The position numbers and the translations under genes were made by a program. Shown piece after piece: positions 1 to 7,965 of a stretch of 32,311 bases of DNA; position 1 is the stretch's first letter; each line of letters opens with the position of its first letter. The notes below the pieces were generated by a model. The model worked only from the letters and a program-made list of their open reading frames with translations. It was not told the DNA's origin and did not search any database. The DNA is from Deltaproteobacteria bacterium (GTDB lineage Bacteria; Desulfobacterota; DSM-4660; Desulfatiglandales; HGW-15), in contig CP070840.1 of NCBI GenBank assembly GCA_020342025.1, positions 3,166,613-3,198,923 on the forward strand, read 5' to 3'.

Positions 1-1033
1 CGACAGCTGCCGATAGCCTGCCAATGGCGGCAAGTTTCTCAGACTGCACCAACATATCTCTCGTGTCCTGGAGTTCTTGACATGTTTTGCTCAAGGCCTC
101 CTCAGCTCGCCTTCGATCAGCCAGTTCTTTCTTTAAATCATCATATAGCTGGGCGTTTTGTATGGCGACTGCCGCCGTATCCGCTAAACCGCCAAGCAAC
201 TGGAGGTCCTCCTTGCGGAATCCGTAAGGCAATCCAATGGAATCCACATAAATGACGCCGCGGGTCTTCCCCTCATACTTGAGTGGCACACACATCACTG
301 ACATGATATTCATAAGCTGCATGCTCTCCGAAATGTGAGCCTTGTCCTCAAGGCTTGTGTTGGACACCATGACCGGCTCAGCTTCCTCTATCACCCTGTT
401 GACAATGGACCTGTTATAATTAGGTTTGGGGAGACGTCCATCCTTAGCCAGCACTCTCGTCTTTGAAACCACCTCTTCCAGCTGGCCCGTGTCCTTGTCT
501 AATAGCAGTATGGCGCCCCGGTCTATTCTATTCAGCAGTGTCATGATCTGATCTATCACTTCGTGCAATACTTCACGGATATTATGGGATTTGGCAAAAA
601 TATGAGAGACCCTGAGAAGCAATCCCACAGTCCGTGTATAGTCGCGGGAGTCATGTTTTTTGATTAATGACTCGCTCGTGTCGAAGCGGTCTTTTTGTGT
701 ATCTGAGGGATACCCCTGGGCCATGTATTCTCCAGAGGCCTCTTCTTGTAAGGATAGGACGCTGTTCCCCAGGACTAAACTATTCTCTTCCCTTACCTCC
801 ACCTCAACGCCTGGTTCTATCCTCTGTCCGTTGATAAAAACGCCTTGGAAACTGCTCAGATCTACGATGAAGATTTTACTGTCCTTCTTTAGAAGCTTTG
901 CATGATGCCCTGAAACGCCTATCTCGGGGAGACATATATCATTGTCATGGGACCTCCCCACCGTGGTGATACCCTCATTGAGGTCAAAGGTGCTGCCCCT
1001 GTGTGGACCGTCAATGACATACAATTTGTTCAA
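1..1033 (-). CDS. FHA-GAF sensor histidine kinase, 5' part (runs off the left edge)
   Basis: 344 codons are visible and the C-terminus lies beyond position 1. The start is TTG at 1033-1031, preceded by GGGAGGAG with 5-base spacing; no better start lies upstream. Residues 1-95 form an FHA phosphopeptide-binding domain (VGRSHDNDICLP at 25-36, then VSGHHA at 40-45, where the usual SRxH arginine is Gly). Residues about 125-275 form a GAF domain (VMCVPLKYEGKTRGVIYVDS-type core). A charged helix about 285-330 leads into QSEKLAAIGRLSAAV, the typical first helix of a HisKA dimerisation domain; the phospho-accepting H-box would be just outside the window. The family is a cytoplasmic sensor kinase that may couple Ser/Thr phosphorylation (FHA) and a small ligand (GAF) to a response regulator. 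The kinase call is inferred from the HisKA start; domains are seen directly. No transmembrane segment is visible. Confidence 0.85.
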   Translation of the reverse strand, partial: MNKLYVIDGPHRGSTFDLNEGITTVGRSHDNDICLPEIGVSGHHAKLLKKDSKIFIVDLSSFQGVFINGQRIEPGVEVEVREENSLVLGNSVLSLQEEASGEYMAQGYPSDTQKDRFDTSESLIKKHDSRDYTRTVGLLLRVSHIFAKSHNIREVLHEVIDQIMTLLNRIDRGAILLLDKDTGQLEEVVSKTRVLAKDGRLPKPNYNRSIVNRVIEEAEPVMVSNTSLEDKAHISESMQLMNIMSVMCVPLKYEGKTRGVIYVDSIGLPYGFRKEDLQLLGGLADTAAVAIQNAQLYDDLKKELADRRRAEEALSKTCQELQDTRDMLVQSEKLAAIGRLSAAV

Positions 1034-1470
1034 AATACTCCTCCCAATTCCTGATTGCATGAAGGCGACGTCCTAAAAACTCTTGGAACAGACGGCCGCC
1101 CATGGCTGGAACAGGTGTTTAAAGGGTTTTGACGATTCATCTGGTCGGCTCTCCACCTTTAAAAGGGAGAGACGCCCCTGGTGCAAGGTCTCACACGCAA
1201 AGTAAACAGGGTCACACCGTGAGAGTATAAAATAAGGGCATTTATGTGTCAATTGGCTAACCGATGCCCTGATGGTGGATCAGGAATGCCACACAACCTA
1301 CTATTCCAGTCTTAATACCCAGGTTGGACGGTGGATTTGGGCGATGCAAGATAGGGTCATGGGAGGCCTGATTAAAGACCAAAGGCACGCCATACCCCTT
1401 TTATTTCTTGGTGGGTTGTAGTAGGCTCACGTTTACTCTTCACATCAAATAATCCACAGAGGGCGTAAAT
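1034..1470. other. Intergenic region with long leader, no gene seen
   Basis: 437 bases between the divergent kinase and DUF456 genes. It holds the kinase promoter (1224-1252) and, inside its leader, a hairpin CTCTCC/GGAGAG (1149-1154 with 1166-1171, 11-base loop). I tried to match the leader to c-di-GMP, fluoride and ZTP riboswitch consensus cores and did not succeed. No convincing promoter for the DUF456 gene was found. Confidence 0.5.
1224..1252 (-). promoter_or_regulatory. Sigma70-type promoter of the FHA-GAF kinase
   Basis: On the minus strand TTGACA (1252-1247), a 17-base spacer and TATACT (1229-1224) give a near-consensus promoter. Transcription would start near 1217, leaving a leader of about 185 bases before the TTG start at 1033. 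Confidence 0.7.
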
Positions 1471-1950
1471 TTGGCGATAGCACTGATAATCCTAGGACTC
1501 CTTTGCGCATTAATTGGTCTTGTGGGATGCATTTTTCCCGTCATCCCGGGGCCCCCTCTCAGTTTCTTGGCCCTGATCCTCCTCTCTTTGGCCAAGAATT
1601 GGGAGCCATTTAGTTCCACCTTCTTGATCATTATGGGCGGCTTGGCCCTATTGGTGACCATTTTGGACTATGTGGTTCCTCTGGTTGGGGCAAAAAAATA
1701 TGGGGCATCAAAATGGGGCGTCTGGATTTCAATGATAGGGATGCTCATTGGCGTGCTTTTCTTTCCACCCTGGGGCATGCTTTTTGGGGCCTTCGTGGGT
1801 GCTTTTGCGGGTGAGGTGCTAGCCGGGAAAAAAGGGAGAAAATCGCTTCAAGCAGCCTGGGGGGTTTTTGTGGGAAACGTGGTGAGCATTGGATTCAAAC
1901 TTGCTTACTGTGGAGCGGTCCTCTTCTTCTATGTGAAAGAGATGTTTTAG
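1471..1950 (+). CDS. DUF456 family membrane protein
   Basis: A 159-residue, very hydrophobic protein with the DUF456 pattern: an N-terminal pair of helices around a short GCIFPVIPGPP loop, a central ILDYVVPLVGAKKYGASKWG stretch, then Gly-rich helices (FFPPWGMLFGAFVGAFAGE). The length is typical of this small integral membrane family, whose function is unknown. The start is TTG at 1471 with a weak GAGGG upstream; the frame is closed by TAA at 1450-1452, so no ATG start is available upstream. It stands alone, divergent from the kinase and convergent with an MFS gene, and its stop codon runs directly into a repeat fragment. Family assignment is from sequence recall, function is not inferred. Confidence 0.85.
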   Translation: MAIALIILGLLCALIGLVGCIFPVIPGPPLSFLALILLSLAKNWEPFSSTFLIIMGGLALLVTILDYVVPLVGAKKYGASKWGVWISMIGMLIGVLFFPPWGMLFGAFVGAFAGEVLAGKKGRKSLQAAWGVFVGNVVSIGFKLAYCGAVLFFYVKEMF

Positions 1951-1965
1951 AGGCTGTCGGAAAAC
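1950..1965 (+). repeat. Fragment of the GAGGCTGTCGGAAAAC repeat family
   Basis: The 16 bases GAGGCTGTCGGAAAAC are identical to the left end of the 125-bp palindromic element at 5529. The fragment starts on the last base of the DUF456 stop codon and is followed by unrelated sequence, so it is a truncated copy or a shared 3'-end motif. Confidence 0.6.
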
Positions 1966-2019
1966 CGGTCTCATAAATTTGCTCGCAAGAACCAAAGTCT
2001 CCTCCTTCTCATCATACTT

Positions 2020-3273
2020 CTATTCAGATCCATTCTCTCTCGCCACAGTGGAGTCCCGGGTGGTGAAGTAGAGCCCCAAGGCCGTGATAATGGCTGCAAA
2101 GCAGATCAGGAAGGCCGTGCGATAGGCTTCCCCACCGTCTGATAGGTTAGGGGCCATGCGTTGCATGACCGCACCCAGACCATGGATGAAGAGACCAGCG
2201 CCCAACATGGTGAAAAAATTAATCCCTGCCATAGCCGTCCCCGGCATGTCTGGCGGCATGAGTTCCATGATGTGAGCAAAACTGAGCTGGTTAAAAGAGG
2301 CGAAAAATCCCATAAGGAACAGAACGCTTGCAAGGAGATGAAGGCGGGAAGTGCCTTGCCACTGGGCGAGGGCCAAGATGGCTGCAGCCTTGATGAAGAG
2401 GGCAAGGATAAGGGTGCGTTTTCTAGACTTAAGAACGCGGTCTGAGAGCATTCCGCCCAACGGAGAGCCCACGATAAAACCCACACTGATCATGAGCAAA
2501 AGATTTCCGGCTGTGACGGCGGGAAGCCCCAGGTACACCATGAGAAAGGGGCCGGCCCACAGGGCCTGGATAGAGGCGAAGGTCCCGTAGCGGAGAAAAA
2601 TGCTTAGGGAGATGGCCCAGTAGTTCCACGTTGTAAATAGGGCCTTCATAGAGGCCCAGGCAGAAGGAGGGCGGGTCCTCAGCAATGGGATGCTGGCGGG
2701 AAGAGACTTGTCCTTAGGTGCGTCGCGTACGAAGAACCAGAGACATATGGTAAAAAGAACATTGATACAGGCCAGGGCATAGAAGGATTCCCGCCAGCCC
2801 AGTGCCTGCACAAGAAGTGCCAGCGGACTGGTGGCCGCCAAGGTGCCCATGGCGCCCATCGAGAGCAGCAGCCCGGTGATGGTGGCGAATTTTCCCAGAT
2901 GGAACCATTTGGTAAAGAGTTTGAGCGTTCCCATAAGGTTGGCCGCCATACCGAGTCCCAGCATCCCGCGACCCATGACTGCGCTGGGCAAACCTCCAGC
3001 ATGAGCGAAAATGATGGCGCCCATGACGGCCACAGAATTGAGGACAACCATGGTGATTCTGGCCCCAACCCGATCCAGGAGGAGACCCAAAGGAGGTTGA
3101 ACAAGGGCAAAGACATAGAAAAAAATGGCACCCAATAGACCCAACTCCTGGGAATTGAGCCTAAGGTCTCGGCTCAGATCTGGGGCGATGATAGCGCTCG
3201 ATACCCGATAGAACTGGGACATGAGGAAAAGAGAAGCACAGATTCCAAATATGATCCACCGTTTCCTGTTCAT
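2020..3273 (-). CDS. MFS transporter
   Basis: 417 residues with about 12 hydrophobic segments, the standard size for a major facilitator superfamily carrier in the inner membrane. The loop 2-3 signature GLLLDRVGAR is at residues 63-72, and a related motif in the second half reads GGMLSDRVLKSRKR, as expected for the internally duplicated MFS fold. ATG at 3273 is preferred because AGAAG lies 5 bases upstream; a GTG two codons earlier (3279) has no usable ribosome binding site. The gene is monocistronic and convergent with DUF456. The substrate cannot be deduced: the overall look is of the oxalate/formate or organic anion MFS branches, which is only an impression. Confidence 0.9.
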   Translation of the reverse strand: MNRKRWIIFGICASLFLMSQFYRVSSAIIAPDLSRDLRLNSQELGLLGAIFFYVFALVQPPLGLLLDRVGARITMVVLNSVAVMGAIIFAHAGGLPSAVMGRGMLGLGMAANLMGTLKLFTKWFHLGKFATITGLLLSMGAMGTLAATSPLALLVQALGWRESFYALACINVLFTICLWFFVRDAPKDKSLPASIPLLRTRPPSAWASMKALFTTWNYWAISLSIFLRYGTFASIQALWAGPFLMVYLGLPAVTAGNLLLMISVGFIVGSPLGGMLSDRVLKSRKRTLILALFIKAAAILALAQWQGTSRLHLLASVLFLMGFFASFNQLSFAHIMELMPPDMPGTAMAGINFFTMLGAGLFIHGLGAVMQRMAPNLSDGGEAYRTAFLICFAAIITALGLYFTTRDSTVARENGSE

Positions 3274-3396
3274 AAGCACTTCTTATAACAGCTCTGGGTA
3301 TAGTCGAGAACAAAAATCTCTGAACTCAATGACCCTTCCTCTTCAATGCGTCTCTTCTAGAATTCACAACGACAACATGAATAGCTTCACGTGTGC

Positions 3397-3426
3397 TTGA
3401 CACGATATCCTCTCATTATCTATTAT
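3397..3426 (+). promoter_or_regulatory. Sigma70-type promoter of hisF
   Basis: TTGACA (3397-3402), an 18-base spacer and TATTAT (3421-3426) lie about 65 bases before the hisF start, consistent with a separate transcription unit for this orphan gene. Confidence 0.6.
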
Positions 3427-3492
3427 CCTTGCCCAGGAGAGCTATACACTGCGTTTCTGGAGCAGGTTCTGAATGGAAAGGAGGGTCATGAG

Positions 3493-4257
3493 ATGGAGAC
3501 CATTAAGATTATGCCCTGTCTAGATATGAAAGAGGGGCGGGTCGTCAAAGGCATCCATTTTGTCGATCTGAGGGATGCGGGTGATCCGGTGCAGAACGCA
3601 CAATTCTATGAGAAGGAAGGGGCGGATGAACTGGCGATGTTGGACATCGCGGCGACCGTGGAAAACCGTAAGACGAGACTGGAATGGGTGAAAAACGTCT
3701 CCTCGGTGATATCGATCCCCTTGACGGTTGGGGGCGGTATCAGCAGTCTGCAGGACATGGAATCGGTCCTTGGGGCAGGAGCTAACAAGATATCCATGAA
3801 TAGCGCTGCAGTCCGAAACCCTGACCTTGTCCGTGAGGCCGCTGAAAAGTATGGGAGCGAGAGGGTCACTGTGGCCATTGACGCGAGGAGAAATAAGGAG
3901 ATGGCTTCAGGCTTTGAACTGGTTGTGGCAGGCGGGACCAAGCCTGTGGGGAAGGATGCCATTGAATGGGCAAAGGCGTGTCAGGAACTGGGCGCAGGCG
4001 TTCTTCTTCCCACAAGCATGGACGGTGACGGTACCCAAACGGGTTATGATATAGCGTTTACGAAGGCCATTTCGGATGCGGTGGATGTGCCTGTCGTGGC
4101 TTCAGGGGGCGCGGGAACCCTGGAACATTTCTATGAAGCCGTGGCAGAAGGGGGTGCCGAAATTTTGCTCGCTGCCTCGGTTTTCCACTACCGTACCCTA
4201 AGCGTGAGAGAGGTTAAAGCGTACTTGAAAAACAAGGGCCTGAAAGTGGAAATGTAA
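3493..4257 (+). CDS. hisF: Imidazole glycerol phosphate synthase subunit HisF (orphan)
   Basis: 254 residues, the normal HisF length. HisF is the (beta/alpha)8 cyclase subunit that, with the glutaminase HisH, turns PRFAR plus ammonia into imidazole glycerol phosphate and AICAR. Both catalytic aspartates are present at the canonical positions: Asp11 (PCLDMKEGRVVKG) and Asp130 (VAIDARR). The phosphate-binding segments TVGGGI (78-83) and ASGGAG (203-208) are intact. Start: ATG 3493 with AAAGGAGGG 7 bases upstream; the reading frame is open further upstream but lacks homology there. Odd points: the normally conserved LLTS(I/M)DRDG strand reads LLPTSMDGDG, with Leu to Pro and Arg to Gly, and no hisH or other his gene is near. 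It could be the sole HisF of the genome or a paralogue serving another amidotransfer reaction. Confidence 0.9.
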   Translation: METIKIMPCLDMKEGRVVKGIHFVDLRDAGDPVQNAQFYEKEGADELAMLDIAATVENRKTRLEWVKNVSSVISIPLTVGGGISSLQDMESVLGAGANKISMNSAAVRNPDLVREAAEKYGSERVTVAIDARRNKEMASGFELVVAGGTKPVGKDAIEWAKACQELGAGVLLPTSMDGDGTQTGYDIAFTKAISDAVDVPVVASGGAGTLEHFYEAVAEGGAEILLAASVFHYRTLSVREVKAYLKNKGLKVEM

Positions 4258-4357
4258 ATAGCCCTTTAATTATGATGGGCATATGCAGAAGAGAATGAAA
4301 AGGAAAAAGCGGCCATCGAAAAGGGGACATAATGTAAAAAAGCGCAGGCCCACGTTC

Positions 4358-4386
4358 TTGACAAGACCTTGCCTCTACAATACCAT
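4358..4386 (+). promoter_or_regulatory. Sigma70-type promoter of the first radical-SAM gene
   Basis: TTGACA (4358-4363), 17-base spacer, TACCAT (4381-4386); about 78 bases before the ATG at 4465. It separates this gene from hisF, which ends at 4257. Confidence 0.55.
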
Positions 4387-4464
4387 GGTGTAAGCGTCAA
4401 AAAAATATCTCTACCCAATACCTGAAAAAGGGACTGCAGCCCTAAACCGCAGGGGGTGTTTATC

Positions 4465-5517
4465 ATGGAGATATCTCGCCGAGATTTCCTCAAACGTTCT
4501 CTTATCCTTGGCGGGTCCTTTCTCTTTTCTCCCGTCTCTGCTCGCGCCTATCAAAAAAAGGAGGAAGTGTGGCGGCCAGCCTATGATAAATTGGAGGCTG
4601 CGGGTAAACTGGCGGAGAGGATTGAGCAGGCTTATGCCATTTTCGAGGCGTGCGAACTCTGTCCCCGGCAGTGTGGCGTGAATCGGTTGAAGGGGGAAAA
4701 AGGATTCTGCCAGGCCCCGGCGGAGGTTGTGGTCCATAGCGCCCAACCACACTTTGGTGAGGAGATATCACTGGTAGGCGAACATGGCTCTGGGACCATC
4801 TTCTTCTCTAATTGCAATCTCCGCTGCATCTTTTGCCAGAACTGGCCCATCTCCCATGAGGGGAGAGGCAGGAAAGTAAAGGATGAATACCTGGCAGAAC
4901 TAATGCTCTATCTCCAAAAGATGGGCTGCCATAATATCAACCTGGTCACGCCTACCCATGTGATGCCAAACATTCTGAGTGCCACGCGGATTGCCTTGGA
5001 AAAGGGCTTGCGTATTCCCCTCGTCTACAACACGAGTGGATACGAGCGCGCAGAGATGCTGAAGATCTTGGACGGCATCGTGGATATCTATTTGCCCGAC
5101 ATGAAATACATGGATGCGGATCAGGCAGAAAAGTATTCCTCCGGAGCCTCAGAATACCCTGAGATGGCAAAGGGCGCGATCATCGAAATGAACCGACAGG
5201 TGGCAGGGCACTTGACCGATAAGCAAGGAATAGCCCTCAGGGGGCTAATGATCCGACACCTGGTCATGCCCAACGGGGTGGCCGGGACTGAGAAATTCAC
5301 AAAATGGGTGGCCGAGAACCTTCCCAAAAACACCTACGTGAACATCATGGCGCAATATCGTGTGGAATACAAGGCCTTTGAATATCCGAAAATCGCTCGT
5401 GGGATTACCGTGGAGGAATTTCTGGAAGCCATGGGCTGGGCCGAAAAATATGGCTTAACCAACCTGGACCCAAACGCTGTGGCGGTCAGGGACTTTTACG
5501 CCCGACGAGGATCATGA
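4465..5517 (+). CDS. Radical-SAM protein, PflX/PflA-activase-like, with Tat-type leader
   Basis: 350 residues. Radical-SAM core motif C117-x3-C121-x2-C124 (NCNLRCIFCQN) binds the S-adenosylmethionine-reducing [4Fe-4S] cluster. A second cysteine set upstream, C63-x2-C66-x3-C70-x11-C82 (CELCPRQCGVNR then GFC), is typical of the PflX (COG1313) group of pyruvate formate-lyase-activase homologues, whose substrate is unknown. The N-terminus MEISRRDFLKRSLILGGSFL is a textbook twin-arginine (Tat) signal with an ARA-type cleavage region near residues 26-29, unexpected for a radical-SAM enzyme, which is normally cytoplasmic. ATG 4465 is chosen because AGGGGG lies 8 bases upstream. The neighbour on the other strand is another radical-SAM protein with a Tat-like leader, suggesting a shared role. 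Fold: certain; substrate and export: inferred. Confidence 0.88.
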   Translation: MEISRRDFLKRSLILGGSFLFSPVSARAYQKKEEVWRPAYDKLEAAGKLAERIEQAYAIFEACELCPRQCGVNRLKGEKGFCQAPAEVVVHSAQPHFGEEISLVGEHGSGTIFFSNCNLRCIFCQNWPISHEGRGRKVKDEYLAELMLYLQKMGCHNINLVTPTHVMPNILSATRIALEKGLRIPLVYNTSGYERAEMLKILDGIVDIYLPDMKYMDADQAEKYSSGASEYPEMAKGAIIEMNRQVAGHLTDKQGIALRGLMIRHLVMPNGVAGTEKFTKWVAENLPKNTYVNIMAQYRVEYKAFEYPKIARGITVEEFLEAMGWAEKYGLTNLDPNAVAVRDFYARRGS

Positions 5518-5528
5518 TGAACCCCTTT

Positions 5529-5653
5529 GAGGCTGTCGGAAAACGCCCATCTGCTGCGTTACCCTCATCCCTCGTCACTGCGGCGTACTTCTATGTACGC
5601 CTCATTCCTCGGGATCTCGGAAGCCTTGCATCTGGACATTTTCCATCAGCCTC
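5529..5653. repeat. 125-bp palindromic (MITE/REP-like) element between convergent genes
   Basis: Begins GAGGCTGTCGGAAAACGCCC and ends TGGACATTTTCCATCAGCCTC; the ends are imperfect inverted repeats of about 30 bp (GAGGCTG-T/A-CGGAAAA pattern). An inner palindrome GGCGTAC-ttctat-GTACGCC sits at its centre, with CCTCG-type arms on both sides, so the whole unit can fold into one long hairpin. It starts 12 bases after the stop of the + strand radical-SAM gene and ends 57 bases before the stop of the convergent one. No coding capacity. A second, interrupted half copy is at 14928-15057 and a fragment at 1950. Confidence 0.8.
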
Positions 5654-5709
5654 CAAGAAGTCTGTTTTTCGACAGATTCCTTAAATTTATTCTTCTGTAG
5701 CCTCTGCGC

Positions 5710-6852
5710 TCAAGCCCAAATCCCGGGTACGGGCTTCCCACAATAGCCACACTTCCCTGAAGTCAAATGCATTTCTTTGATCATATATCCCATGCGCTCG
5801 ATAATGATTCTCTTGCAATTGGGGCAGAAAGTGTTCCAGGCCTCATGACCCGGTACCCTTCCTATGTAGACGTGCTCCAGGCCGCAGGCTAGTGCGGTCT
5901 GTCGGGCCTTCTCAAGTATGGAAACTGGGGTTGGGGGGAGGCGCTGGAGCTTATATAGCGGATAAAAGCGAGATAGGTGGAGCGGGGTGTCCGCGCCCAG
6001 TTCTTTCTTCACCCAAAGGGATAGATCTTCAACCACCCACATCTCATCATTTATTGTGGGAATGATGAGGGTGGATACTTCCAGATGGACTTTCTCCTGT
6101 TTGAGCACCTTCAAACTGTCCAACACGGGGCCCCTTTCTCCCTCAGACAGATCACGATAACAGGCATTGGTGAACCCCTTCAGGTCTATATGGGCGGCGT
6201 CTATGCGTTTGCACAGGTCCCGGAGAGGACCCTGATTGATGAAGCCATTGGAGTGGATCACATTTAGAAGGCCTTCTTTTTTCGCAAGGTGGGCAATGTC
6301 AGACATATACTCATAGAAGATCGTAGGTTCTGCGTAGGTGTAAGCAATAGAATGAGCCCTCATCTGTTTCGCTTTTTTTACCACAAGTTCTGGGGAGAAC
6401 GCTTGGGCGAAAACGTCCTCTGGAGAGGCTTGGGAGATCTCCCAATTCTCACAAAACTTGCACCGGAAATTGCAGCCCGCCGTTGACAAGGTTAGAGAAT
6501 TGGTGCCAGGAAGGACGTGGAAAAAGGGCTCTCTTTCGATCCTGTCCAAATAAAGGACAGAGGGATTCCCATAGACCAGCGTGTAAAGCTTCCCATCCCG
6601 ATTTTCACGCACCCTGCAAAATCCCCTCTTGCCATGAGGGACGCGGCATTGCCTGGGGCAGAGATCACACTGGATTTTTCCTCCACCCAAAGGGGTGAAG
6701 TGGGGAGAGAGTTTTGTTTTGACGAGGCCCTTTATAGGCATTTTTGCCCGCGTTATTTCTGGAACATAGAACAGATGAGCCGCCGAAAGGGCACAGAGAC
6801 TCTTCCCACAGATCTTTAAGAACTCACGTTTTGTTAAGCGGGTCTGCAGCAT
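5710..6852 (-). CDS. AmrS-like radical-SAM protein (COG1180) with Tat-like leader
   Basis: 380 residues. Core motif C127-x3-C131-x2-C134 (GCNFRCKFCENW) for the radical-SAM cluster; an N-terminal set C62-x2-C65-x3-C69-x9-C79 (CDLCPRQCRVPHGKRGFC); and a C-terminal four-cysteine knuckle C343-x2-C346 and C368-x2-C371 ending GKPVPGIW. This is the architecture of the AmmeMemoRadiSam radical-SAM protein, but the AMMECR1 and Memo partners are absent from the window. The N-terminus TKREFLKICGKSLCALSAAHLF resembles a Tat leader with Lys-Arg instead of Arg-Arg. ATG 6852 is preferred: AGGAGG is 10 bases upstream, but only one base from the alternative ATG at 6861. Substrate unknown; conversion is presumably a glycyl radical activation or a small-molecule reaction (inference). 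Confidence 0.88.
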   Translation of the reverse strand: MLQTRLTKREFLKICGKSLCALSAAHLFYVPEITRAKMPIKGLVKTKLSPHFTPLGGGKIQCDLCPRQCRVPHGKRGFCRVRENRDGKLYTLVYGNPSVLYLDRIEREPFFHVLPGTNSLTLSTAGCNFRCKFCENWEISQASPEDVFAQAFSPELVVKKAKQMRAHSIAYTYAEPTIFYEYMSDIAHLAKKEGLLNVIHSNGFINQGPLRDLCKRIDAAHIDLKGFTNACYRDLSEGERGPVLDSLKVLKQEKVHLEVSTLIIPTINDEMWVVEDLSLWVKKELGADTPLHLSRFYPLYKLQRLPPTPVSILEKARQTALACGLEHVYIGRVPGHEAWNTFCPNCKRIIIERMGYMIKEMHLTSGKCGYCGKPVPGIWA

Positions 6853-6883
6853 ACCCCTCATTCCTCCTGTCTTCTGCCCTGTG

Positions 6884-6911
6884 TCCTCTGTCCTCTGTCA
6901 TCCGTCCTCTG
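6884..6911. repeat. Tandem 7-bp repeat TCCTCTG
   Basis: Four consecutive 7-base units: TCCTCTG (6884), TCCTCTG (6891), TCATCCG (6898, degenerate) and TCCTCTG (6905), within a longer pyrimidine-rich tract. It lies in the divergent spacer between the AmrS-like gene and the rhomboid gene. Confidence 0.65.
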
Positions 6912-7054
6912 TTTTCGGCTTCCCCCCCAGTGAGCGCTGGAGTTTTGTTTAGGCTAAAACGGAATGGTCTATTATTAGAAAGCGGTCTATACATTGTCAA
7001 TATGGTCAAAAAAAGATTTAATGGGCAGTACGATTTTTTATTTCGAGAAAATAC

Positions 7055-7735
7055 ATGAAACCGCTAAAAGACGAAAACCCGTCCGAGAAGATTCCTTATG
7101 TGAACATCATGCTGATCTACGCCAACACCGTCATCTTCATCTATCAGCATTTCTTTGCACTTCAAGATGTTCAAACCCTTTTCTTGCGCCTGGGCTGTAT
7201 CCCCTATGAGTTCACCCATTTTATGGATATAGGTCCCCAGGCCCTGGTCCCCGTACCTCTGACCCTCTTCACCGCCATGTTCGTGCACGGAGGCTGGATT
7301 CATCTTCTCAGCAATATGCTATTCCTTTGGATATTTGGGGATAATGTGGAGGACAAGCTGGGCCATTTTAGATACTTGTGCTTTTACGTCCTTTGCGGGG
7401 TCGCTGGGTCCCTATCTCACATCGTCATGAATCTTCATTCACAGGTCCCCAGCATTGGAGCCAGCGGTGCCATCGCAGGCGTTATGGGGGCTTACATGTG
7501 GCTTTTCCCAAAAGCTCGCATCAGAACCCTGTTGATATTGATGATTTTTGTCCAGGTGGTCAATGTGCCGGCGATTATCATGATCGGCTACTGGATATTG
7601 ATACAGGTTCTAAGCGGTTTTGCTGGGTGGGGATCGCGAACAGGAGGGGGAATCGCCTGGTTTGCGCACATGGGCGGATTTGTTGCGGGATTACTCCTGG
7701 TGATCATCATGAAAAGGCGGGGGCGACGATCCTAA
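7055..7735 (+). CDS. Rhomboid family intramembrane serine protease
   Basis: 226 residues with about six or seven membrane segments. The catalytic Ser137 sits in GASGAIAGVMGAY and the partner His205 in AHMGGFVAG; the conserved oxyanion-side motif HGGWIHLLSN is at 78-87, with the L1-region LWIFGDNVED following. All rhomboid active-site elements are present, so an active intramembrane protease is expected, cleaving transmembrane segments of unknown substrates in the inner membrane. The start ATG 7055 has only a weak AGAAA upstream; no other in-frame start fits the family better. It is divergent from the AmrS-like gene and followed by non-coding AT-rich sequence. Confidence 0.93.
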   Translation: MKPLKDENPSEKIPYVNIMLIYANTVIFIYQHFFALQDVQTLFLRLGCIPYEFTHFMDIGPQALVPVPLTLFTAMFVHGGWIHLLSNMLFLWIFGDNVEDKLGHFRYLCFYVLCGVAGSLSHIVMNLHSQVPSIGASGAIAGVMGAYMWLFPKARIRTLLILMIFVQVVNVPAIIMIGYWILIQVLSGFAGWGSRTGGGIAWFAHMGGFVAGLLLVIIMKRRGRRS

Positions 7736-7965
7736 GGCCTCGTTCTGTTTCCTCTCAGCCCCGCATAACCGTTCAGCTTGTCCAGGTAGAAAAATGCTTA
7801 CGCTGATACCCTTTTCCTTTGAAGACAAAATCTATGATATTTTTCATAAGAATTCAGAGTCTTACTATTGAATTCTAGCTTTTTGCCATTATGTTTAAAA
7901 GTAAAAGACTTGTGGGAATTAACAAATACTTTTTGAAATACTAGGAAGATACAGAGGAGGTTGTC

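Noticed and set aside
1034..1223. c-di-GMP (GEMM) or other riboswitch in the kinase leader
   Set aside because: Short GEMM-like words occur (CACGCAAAG-type) but the conserved core and pairing could not be assembled.
5518..5709. Insertion sequence between the radical-SAM genes
   Set aside because: There are terminal inverted repeats but only 125 bp and no transposase, so it is listed as a palindromic repeat.
6744..7058. Open frame between the AmrS-like and rhomboid genes
   Set aside because: It runs through a low-complexity TCCTCTG repeat and overlaps the AmrS-like gene; no start signal.
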